Positions 1 to 4,173 of a stretch of DNA of 5,190 bases are shown piece after piece. Location of the stretch: the NCBI GenBank assembly GCA_958446785.1, contig CAUCXP010000134.1:1-5190 (forward strand), given 5' to 3'. The stretch comes from an uncultured Collinsella sp. GTDB lineage: Bacteria > Actinomycetota > Coriobacteriia > Coriobacteriales > Coriobacteriaceae. Positions within the stretch are counted from its first letter, which is position 1. The number at the start of each line of letters is the position of its first letter. The notes under the pieces are model-generated. The model made no database searches, had not been told where the DNA came from, and saw nothing but the letters and a program-made list of their open reading frames with translations. Made by a program: the position numbers and the translations under genes.

Positions 1-534
1 CTCTTGCCACGGCGCATCCTCAATCCAGCCGCCGGTCGCATCCGAGTGGCAGTCCGCAAACGGAATGTAGGGCTTAATGTCGTAGATGGGCGTGCCGTCA
101 CGCAGATCGGCCCCTAGCACATGGATGATGGGGCCATCGTCGGTAAGCCCGACATGATCGAGTTTGACGCAGGTAAGCCCAATGGGATTAGGTCGAAACG
201 GGCTGCGCGTGGCAAATACGCCCACGCGCTCGGCTCCACCCAAGCGCGGCGGACGCACGGTCTTCGACCACTTGGCGTTGGTGCCGGACCTATCCTGTGT
301 CTTGGCATCGGCGGCGATGTCTTCGGCCGCGCCGCCGGGTGTTCCGTTTTCAAAGCGCCAGCGCAGCCACAGGTGAGAGAAGGAGTCCAGACCCTCAACT
401 GCCGCGCTGGAGGCAAATTCCGGCTCAAAGACGATGCGTCCCTCAAGATGGGGCGCCAAAAAGCTGTTGCGCGGGATGCCGAACTTTTGCGGCAGGTCGG
501 TATGTATGTGTGCAATAGGTTTCATGCCGGTCAT
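1..534 (-). CDS. trmO: tRNA (t6A37) N6-methyltransferase TrmO/TsaA, C-terminus cut by window edge
   Basis: TrmO uses S-adenosylmethionine to add a methyl group to N6-threonylcarbamoyladenosine at position 37 of certain ANN-decoding tRNAs; it is a small cytosolic enzyme. Reading down from 534, 178 residues are visible. The family signature GVFATRSPFRPNPIGL lies at about residues 105-120, preceded by TVRPPRLGG (92-100) and followed by DGTPIYDIKPYIPFAD (146-161). The N-terminal IAHIHTDLPQKFGIPRN and FSHLWL also fit TrmO. Between FSHLWLRWRFE and TVRPPRLGG there is a hydrophilic stretch (about 62-91) that is longer than I recall in E. coli TsaA. The start is either 534 (MTGMKP) or 525 (MKP); neither has a good ribosome binding site. 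A TACAAT at 538-533 would place transcription initiation near 525, so a leaderless message is possible. The gene is divergent from the regulator at 666. Family assignment is secure. Confidence 0.93.
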   Translation of the reverse strand, partial: MTGMKPIAHIHTDLPQKFGIPRNSFLAPHLEGRIVFEPEFASSAAVEGLDSFSHLWLRWRFENGTPGGAAEDIAADAKTQDRSGTNAKWSKTVRPPRLGGAERVGVFATRSPFRPNPIGLTCVKLDHVGLTDDGPIIHVLGADLRDGTPIYDIKPYIPFADCHSDATGGWIEDAPWQE

Positions 535-591
535 TGTACGGCATGAGGGCATGCGCGATGCGCGTAATCCCTCACCGCGACCGCCCCTTTT

Positions 592-606
592 GCAACCAAC
601 GGTTGC
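592..606. promoter_or_regulatory. Inverted repeat, candidate operator of the 666 regulator
   Basis: GCAACCAACGGTTGC is a perfect 6-bp inverted repeat (GCAACC/GGTTGC) around a 3-nt centre. It directly abuts the -35 element of the candidate promoter for the gene at 666 and lies in the divergent gap shared with trmO. Its size and position suit a homodimeric XRE-type repressor acting on its own promoter. The binding role is inference; only the symmetry and position are seen. Confidence 0.4.
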
Positions 607-635
607 TTGGAAGGGCGTCGGCCGCCGCGTATGCT
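607..635 (+). promoter_or_regulatory. Candidate sigma70 promoter for the 666 regulator
   Basis: A -35-like TTGGAA (607-612) and a -10-like TATGCT (630-635) are separated by exactly 17 nt. Each matches four of six consensus bases. Initiation would fall near 642, giving a leader of about 24 nt that includes the AAAGGAG ribosome binding site at 654-660. Confidence 0.45.
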
Positions 636-665
636 TAAGCCAACAAGCAGCAGAAAGGAGCCGTT

Positions 666-1493
666 ATGGCCTTTGCAGAAAAACTCATCGCCGTCCGTCG
701 CGCCAACAACCTTACCCAAGAGCAGCTTGCCGCCAAGCTCTATGTCACGCGCCAAGCCGTCAGCCGCTGGGAGCGCGGCGAAGTCACCCCGGGCATCGAC
801 ATGATGAAGCTCATTGCCGCCGTAACCGGAGAACCGCTGTCCCACCTGCTCGAAATGCCCGAGCACTATTGCCAGAGCTGCGGCATGGTGCTCACACCCG
901 ACGACTGCGGCACCGATGCTGCGGGCACCGCGACCGATCATTACTGCAAGTGGTGCTACGACCACGGCAAGTACACCTACGACACTACGATGGAGGCAAT
1001 GATCGAGGATTGTGCCCCGCGCCTGGCACAAAACACCGGTATGTCGCTCGACGAAGCTGTCTCGCTCATGGGCGCCGTGCTGCCGCAACTGGAACGCTGG
1101 CGCGCCGTGCAAGAAAACGAGGAGCGCTACGGCGCCGAAGCGCGGGCGCGCTATGGCGATGAGGCTATCGATGCAGCAAACGAAACGTTACTGGATATGG
1201 ATCCTCAGACATGGAACGACATGAAGGAACTTGAACGCGCTATTCTGGGCCAGCTCTCGATTGCCATGAGCGACGGCGAACCGGATGGAAGCGAGGCTCG
1301 CAAGCTTGTCGCGATGCATCGTCGCTGGATTGCTCTCAACTGGGGATGCGAGCCCCAAGACGAGGCGTACTTGGGCCTCGCCCACGGCTATCTTGCCGAC
1401 CAGCGCTTTGTTGACTACTACGACAAGCCCTGCGGCACCGGCGCCACGGCGTTTCTGGTACAGGCAATCGAGTCGTCGTTGACGCGTGCATAG
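666..1493 (+). CDS. XRE-family regulator with zinc ribbon and TipAS-like ligand-binding domain
   Basis: This 275-residue protein appears to have three domains. Residues 5-62 are an HTH_3/Cro-C1 DNA-binding domain (LTQEQLAAKLYVTRQAVSRW, recognition helix about 28-36). Residues 68-105 are a putative zinc ribbon with CQSC (69-72) and CKWC (94-97) and a GTDAAGT turn between them. Residues about 150-271 resemble the TipAS antibiotic-recognition domain: ERYGAEARARYGDEA, then a central MHRRWIALNWGC, then LAHGYLADQRFVDYYD and a C-terminal helix. TipAS normally sits behind a MerR DNA-binding domain and binds thiopeptides or other drugs, so an XRE head is a swap. TipA's thiopeptide-reactive cysteine (Cys214 by recall) has no clear equivalent; the nearest cysteine here is Cys228. 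AAAGGAG at 654-660, 5 nt before the ATG, fixes the start. A glutaredoxin follows after 51 nt. It is probably a ligand- or redox-responsive regulator; the ligand is unknown. Confidence 0.85.
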   Translation: MAFAEKLIAVRRANNLTQEQLAAKLYVTRQAVSRWERGEVTPGIDMMKLIAAVTGEPLSHLLEMPEHYCQSCGMVLTPDDCGTDAAGTATDHYCKWCYDHGKYTYDTTMEAMIEDCAPRLAQNTGMSLDEAVSLMGAVLPQLERWRAVQENEERYGAEARARYGDEAIDAANETLLDMDPQTWNDMKELERAILGQLSIAMSDGEPDGSEARKLVAMHRRWIALNWGCEPQDEAYLGLAHGYLADQRFVDYYDKPCGTGATAFLVQAIESSLTRA

Positions 1494-1544
1494 ACCGCGG
1501 CGGCTTTGGGTATTTCAATCGAAACCTCAACCGATTGGAGACCT

Positions 1545-1790
1545 ATGGCTACTGATCACGAGCTCGCGCTCTACGTTATGACCGGCTGCCCGTATTGCAT
1601 AAAGGTCAAGCGTTTCCTGGCCGATAACGGCGTGACCATCCCCGAGCGTAATATCTCGACCGATTCCGATGCCGAGCAGACGCTCATCGCCGTCGGCGGA
1701 AAGCGCCAAGTTCCCTGCCTGTTCATTGACGGCACGCCACTCTACGAGTCGGGCGACATCATCGCGTGGATACAGAAGAACCTGCTCTAG
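1545..1790 (+). CDS. Glutaredoxin (CPYC, dithiol class)
   Basis: An 81-residue thioredoxin-fold protein, the usual length of a bacterial glutaredoxin. It shows the redox-active CPYC at residues 15-18 after the first beta strand (LALYVMTG), the cis-proline of QVPCLFIDG at Pro57, and the ESGDIIAWI glutathione-side motif at 68-76. It would reduce disulfides or glutathionylated/mixed-thiol proteins in the cytosol. Whether glutathione or another thiol is the donor cannot be told here, and many actinobacteria lack glutathione. I chose the ATG at 1545 because GGAG (1537-1540) lies 4 nt upstream and the fold starts there. An in-frame ATG at 1506 would add a 13-residue tail with no family match. It lies 51 nt behind the XRE/zinc-ribbon regulator with no terminator between them, so co-transcription is likely. 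Hairpin copy 1 follows it. Confidence 0.9.
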   Translation: MATDHELALYVMTGCPYCIKVKRFLADNGVTIPERNISTDSDAEQTLIAVGGKRQVPCLFIDGTPLYESGDIIAWIQKNLL

Positions 1791-1842
1791 CGTTCTATTG
1801 CGGTCGGCCGGCCCCAACGCACAAACCCATACGGCACAAACA

Positions 1843-1897
1843 TGTACGTCAGCATCCAAAGTCGATATTTTTCGACATCTTTGGATGCTGACGTACA
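1843..1897. repeat. 55-nt hairpin repeat, copy 1
   Basis: The left arm TGTACGTCAGCATCCAAAG (1843-1861) and the right arm CTTTGGATGCTGACGTACA (1879-1897) pair perfectly over 19 bp around a 17-nt loop. The loop itself can form a small GTCGA/TCGAC stem around a T-rich tip. A second copy at 2392-2446 matches 51 of 55 positions in the same orientation, and both are preceded by CAAACA. It begins 52 nt after the glutaredoxin stop, so it may end that transcript, although only a weak T run (ATTTG) follows. It could be a dispersed palindromic element (REP- or MITE-like) or a conserved terminator. Confidence 0.85.
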
Positions 1898-1943
1898 GCT
1901 ATTTGTGGGCAGTCGTTGGGGACGTTCTTAAATGACTAGTTAC

Positions 1944-1973
1944 TTGTATTTTTGTCTACAAAATTGTATACAA
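1944..1973 (+). promoter_or_regulatory. Candidate promoter/operator of the toxin-antitoxin remnant
   Basis: This AT-rich patch holds TTGTCTACAA (1952-1961) and the perfect palindrome TTGTATACAA (1964-1973), centred 12 bp apart, plus a further half-site TTGTAT at 1944-1949. TTGTAT (1944-1949) and TATACA (1967-1972) also form a -35/-10 pair with 17-nt spacing, so the palindromes would cover the promoter. The pattern resembles the short TGT-type repeats I recall for RelB-like ribbon-helix-helix antitoxins. Autoregulation by the antitoxin at 2106 is inference. Confidence 0.4.
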
Positions 1974-1989
1974 AAAGAGAAGCCGCCTC

Positions 1990-2097
1990 ATGGAGCTCAT
2001 CGCTCGATGTTGCCCCGATCGGGATGGTTACATCATTTACCACGCCCTTGTCCCTCCTACGCGCAAGGTGCTCAGGGAAATCGGAATCGATCGATAG
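1990..2097 (+). pseudogene. Probable 5'-truncated toxin remnant (35 codons)
   Basis: A 35-codon reading frame starts at 1990 and ends in TAG at 2095-2097. The peptide (MELIARCCPDRDG, then YIIYHALVPPTRKVLREIGIDR) looks like the last third of a small toxin. A beta strand pair, then HA, PTRK and a final helix is the pattern at the C-terminus of several actinobacterial toxins encoded just before ribbon-helix-helix antitoxins, loosely reminiscent of BrnT. The frame stays open upstream only to 1936, with no ATG, GTG or TTG, and nothing resembling an N-terminus is encoded there. Its stop codon overlaps the ribosome binding site of the antitoxin, as in genuine toxin-first pairs. Only weak Shine-Dalgarno-like bases (AGAGAAG, 1976-1982) precede the ATG. 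A real short protein cannot be excluded. The toxin assignment rests on layout and recall. Confidence 0.45.
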
Positions 2098-2105
2098 GAG
2101 GCGCT

Positions 2106-2372
2106 ATGGACGCTAAACAGCTCGAAAAGATGATGGGGTTTGCTCCCGGTGAGCTAGAAAAAGCCGCAGCGGCATACGAAAAAGATGAGTGGCCGAAGGG
2201 CCACACCGTCAAGTTGGGAAGGCCGCCGATTTCCGATGAACCAAGCGTTGTTTTATCGGCACGTGTGGGCGAATCGGTTCTTGAAGCATTTGACGCAAAG
2301 GCAAAGCGCCATGGGCAAACGCGCACGGAGCGACTCAGGGAACTCATTACACTCGATGCAATGATTGCCTAG
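2106..2372 (+). CDS. Ribbon-helix-helix antitoxin-like protein
   Basis: An 88-residue protein with a C-terminal ribbon-helix-helix fold. Strand SVVLSARV is at about 46-53, helix A ESVLEAFDAKAKRHG at 55-69, and helix B beginning TRTERLRELI at 71-87. GRPPISDEP (38-46) leads into the strand. The first 37 residues are charged and helical and could be the toxin-wrapping tail. An RHH at the C-terminus with a toxin gene upstream recalls BrnA rather than the more usual N-terminal RHH arrangement. AGGAGG at 2096-2101, 4 nt before the ATG, is the strongest ribosome binding site in the window and overlaps the upstream stop, indicating translational coupling. Its expected roles are neutralising a partner toxin and repressing its own promoter, but the only partner here is a 35-codon remnant, so it is probably an orphan antitoxin. 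It ends 19 nt before hairpin copy 2. Confidence 0.72.
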   Translation: MDAKQLEKMMGFAPGELEKAAAAYEKDEWPKGHTVKLGRPPISDEPSVVLSARVGESVLEAFDAKAKRHGQTRTERLRELITLDAMIA

Positions 2373-2391
2373 TCCCCTGCCGAACCAAACA

Positions 2392-2446
2392 TGTACGTCA
2401 GCATCCAAAAACGATATTTTTCGACATCCTTGGATGCTGGCGTACA
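2392..2446. repeat. 55-nt hairpin repeat, copy 2
   Basis: Second copy of the 1843-1897 element, with four substitutions. The arms TGTACGTCAGCATCCAA (2392-2408) and TTGGATGCTGGCGTACA (2430-2446) pair over 17 bp, with one change at 2440 that leaves a G-T wobble. The loop core CGATATTTTTCGACATC is unchanged. Preservation of pairing despite substitutions suggests the RNA or cruciform structure is what matters. It lies between the convergent antitoxin and dus genes. Confidence 0.85.
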
Positions 2447-2453
2447 GTTTTTT
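2392..2453 (+). terminator. Likely intrinsic terminator of the antitoxin transcript
   Basis: The stable stem of hairpin copy 2 is followed after one G by six T residues (2448-2453), the form of a rho-independent terminator on the plus strand, 19 nt after the antitoxin stop. On the minus strand the stem is followed only by ATGTTTGG, so termination of dus from the other side would be weaker. Confidence 0.6.
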
Positions 2454-2503
2454 GCATGGGTCCGGCACAGGCGATCCGTTCTTCTCCGTCCCCAAGGGAT
2501 CAT

Positions 2504-3463
2504 TTAGCCACAAAAGCGGGCGATGGGCGCAAGCTGCTGCTCGCGAAAGACACGGTCGACAGCGGCACGGTATTCATCGACCTTTTTGGTCTTGCGTACG
2601 AGTTTGTGAACGGTCGCGGGATCGGCGAAGGCGCATTTGGCGTAGAACCACCACTCCTTCATGCGAAAGACCGCGTTGCCCCCAATCTCGTCCGCATAGG
2701 CCGCAAACAGCATGTCATGGAAGCGTTGCAGCTCAGCGGCGGTAGCGGCAGGGTCGCCCTTAACCATGCGAGCCAGCGCGGGATTCGCAAGCAAGCCGCG
2801 CCCCAACATTACGTGGCGTGTTCCGGGATAGGCCTTCACCAGCGCATCCATGTCCTCAAGATCAAAGATGTCGCCGTTATAGGCCACGGGGAACGGCGCC
2901 CGTTCCAGCGTCTCGCCGTAAAACTCTTTGCGCGGTGAGCCCGTATAACGGTCCTTTTGCACGCGCGGATGCACGATCAACTCCGCCAGCGGCATTCGGC
3001 AATAGAGGTCGAGCACGCGCTCGTACTCGTCATCGCATTCGAGCCCCAGTCTGGTCTTGACCGACACCGGCAAGGGCGAGCGTTCGCACACGTCGCTCAA
3101 GAACACCTCGAGCTCATCCAAATTGCGCAGAAAGCCCGAACCCTTGCCCTTCGCGACCACCGTACCCGAAGGGCAGCCAAGGTTGAGGTTGACCTCGCGG
3201 TAACCCATATCGGCAAGCACCTGCGCCGCCCACACAAACTCGTCCGCATTCTTGGACATCAGCTGGGGCACCACGTTAAGTCCCTGGTTGTTGGCAGGAT
3301 CGACCTCTTTAAACGCCTTGCCGCCAAAGCGATTGCCCACCCGCGGCGGCGGCAAAAACGGCGTGTAATAACAATCGAGCGCGCCGAAGCACTCCGCATG
3401 CACGCGACGGAACACATGCCCGGTAATCCCCTCCATAGGAGCCAGCGATAAATACATCAACAT
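2504..3463 (-). CDS. tRNA-dihydrouridine synthase family protein
   Basis: A 319-residue FMN-dependent Dus enzyme (PF01207) that would reduce uridine to dihydrouridine in tRNA D-loops using NADPH. The FMN-binding start LAPMEGIT is at residues 7-14, the catalytic NLGCPSGTVVAKGKGSGFL with the proton-donor Cys97 is at 94-112, and SVKTRLG is at 134-140. HPRVQKDRYTG (165-175), YNGDI (195-199) and the phosphate-binding MLGRGLLANPAL (219-230) complete the TIM barrel. A C-terminal helical domain follows (about 240-319). Length is normal for the family. The sequence is a divergent Dus and I do not assign it to DusA, DusB or DusC. The start may be 3463 (MLMYLSLAP) or 3457 (MYLSLAP); neither has a strong ribosome binding site, the nearest candidate being GAG at 3471-3469. 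A minus-strand TATTAT at 3512-3507 could serve as the -10, which would put the 31-bp palindrome in the leader. Confidence 0.93.
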   Translation of the reverse strand: MLMYLSLAPMEGITGHVFRRVHAECFGALDCYYTPFLPPPRVGNRFGGKAFKEVDPANNQGLNVVPQLMSKNADEFVWAAQVLADMGYREVNLNLGCPSGTVVAKGKGSGFLRNLDELEVFLSDVCERSPLPVSVKTRLGLECDDEYERVLDLYCRMPLAELIVHPRVQKDRYTGSPRKEFYGETLERAPFPVAYNGDIFDLEDMDALVKAYPGTRHVMLGRGLLANPALARMVKGDPAATAAELQRFHDMLFAAYADEIGGNAVFRMKEWWFYAKCAFADPATVHKLVRKTKKVDEYRAAVDRVFREQQLAPIARFCG

Positions 3464-3477
3464 CCATTCTCAAATCA

Positions 3478-3508
3478 ATGTGACAAAGGGACTGTCCCTT
3501 TGTCACAT
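3478..3508. repeat. 31-bp perfect palindrome (REP-like) in the divergent gap
   Basis: ATGTGACAAAGGGAC (3478-3492), a central T, and GTCCCTTTGTCACAT (3494-3508) form a perfect 15-bp inverted repeat with a single-base centre. In RNA the inner bases would open into a small loop. It sits 14 nt upstream of the dus start, between dus and the divergent gene at 3581. From recall, closely similar TGTGACAAAGGGAC palindromes recur across Coriobacteriia and other gut bacteria, like REP elements mobilised by Y1-family transposases. No such transposase is in the window. Alternatives are an operator or a leader hairpin of dus. Confidence 0.85.
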
Positions 3509-3536
3509 AATACGCCCACCGAGGGCGGGGGTTCTC

Positions 3537-3542
3537 TATACT
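3537..3542 (+). promoter_or_regulatory. Candidate -10 element for the 3581 gene
   Basis: TATACT matches five of six consensus bases and would start a message near 3549, about 32 nt before the GTG at 3581. I see no convincing -35 at the expected distance (3513-3519 is GC-rich), so this is a weak call. Confidence 0.3.
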
Positions 3543-3580
3543 GAGTCACATATGACGGTATCGCGCCAAAGGAGAACGCC

Positions 3581-4110
3581 GTGATCACGTCGCAGATATC
3601 CCTGCTCGCGCTCATCTTGGTTGGGGGCATCGGCATCCTGCTTATCGGAGTGAGCGCGCTCATGAAAGCCGTCGCTCGCAAGAAAGCCAAGGCCTGTACC
3701 GCCGTGACCATGGGAACGGTCATCGACCATCGCTTTATGGGCGAAGGCAGGATGTATCCCGTTTTGGAATACACCGTCGACGGCACGCAATACCGCGCGA
3801 AAAAACAATTCCGTGGCATAAGGACCAAAAGCTTGTCGGGACCCCCCCCATCCGCACGCAAGCCACCGCCCACGAAGACGCCAAGGGCTGGCTGCACGTG
3901 CAGACAGGCCCCATCGCCCGCCTAGGCACCCTCGCGGAGCAGCTTTGGCCCCTCGGTAGCCAAATGACCGTGTACTACAACCCCAGCAACCCAGACAAAA
4001 GCTATGTCGAACGCCCCATCGTGGGCAACTTTGCCACACTGATGTTTAACATCGCAGGCTTCTTGCTCATCGCGATGAGCATCTTGCTCTATGTTCTTAT
4101 CCAGCGCTAG
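3581..4110 (+). pseudogene. DUF3592-like membrane protein, frameshifted at a C8 tract
   Basis: Two reading frames form one protein. The 5' part starts at GTG 3581 (AAAGGAG at 3568-3574, 6 nt upstream). It gives a membrane helix at residues 6-27 (ISLLALILVGGIGILLIGVS), a basic ARKKAK, then the extracellular-type fold GTVIDHRFMGEGRMYPVLEY and TVDGTQYRAKKQFRG, ending LSGPPP at the run of eight C (3842-3849). In that frame translation goes out of register and stops at 3923-3925. The 3' part, in the other frame, continues IRTQATAHEDAKGWLHV, GSQMTVYYNPSNPDKSYVERP and a second helix (NFATLMFNIAGFLLIAMSIL) to TAG at 4108. Two membrane helices around an MTVYYNPSNP segment is the DUF3592 pattern. One C more or two fewer would restore a protein of about 176 residues. 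It may be a phase-variable gene, a recent mutation, a -1 frameshift or a sequencing error. Its function is unknown. Confidence 0.75.
3842..3849 (+). repeat. Homopolymeric C8 tract at the frameshift
   Basis: Eight consecutive C residues lie exactly where the two frames of the DUF3592-like gene meet. Upstream, LSGP is in the frame of the GTG start; downstream, IRTQATAHEDAKGW is in the -1 frame. Six or nine C would join them. Runs of this length are prone to slipped-strand mispairing and also to base-calling error. Confidence 0.8.
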
Positions 4111-4173
4111 CTCAAACTGATGCGCCCCGCACCCCATGCGCCGCAACGACCGCCACGACACCAAGGAGCAGCT

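Noticed and set aside
121..546. 141-codon plus-strand frame over trmO
   Set aside because: It lies entirely opposite trmO, whose family motifs are clear. Its composition (Gly, Arg, Ala-rich, no domain) is that of an antisense shadow in GC-rich DNA.
531..1112. 193-codon minus-strand frame opposite the regulator
   Set aside because: It is antisense to the HTH and zinc-ribbon coding sequence, has no ribosome binding site and no recognisable motif.
1506..1544. Upstream ATG for the glutaredoxin
   Set aside because: It has no ribosome binding site and the 13 extra residues precede the conserved first strand. The ATG at 1545 has GGAG at a suitable distance.
1806..1813. GGCCGGCC palindrome after the glutaredoxin
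   Set aside because: An 8-bp GC palindrome is expected by chance at this GC content; there is no loop and no T run, so it is not a terminator.
1932..2372. Antitoxin start at 1932 giving 146 residues
   Set aside because: The added N-terminus (Pro, His, Arg, Ser-rich) is low quality and would read through the promoter-like repeats. AGGAGG 4 nt before 2106 is decisive.
1843..2446. CRISPR array from the two 55-nt repeats
   Set aside because: There are only two copies about 550 bp apart, with a gene between them, long internal symmetry and no cas genes.
3478..3508. Intrinsic terminator
   Set aside because: The palindrome lies between two divergent 5' ends, not after a gene, and no T run follows on either strand.
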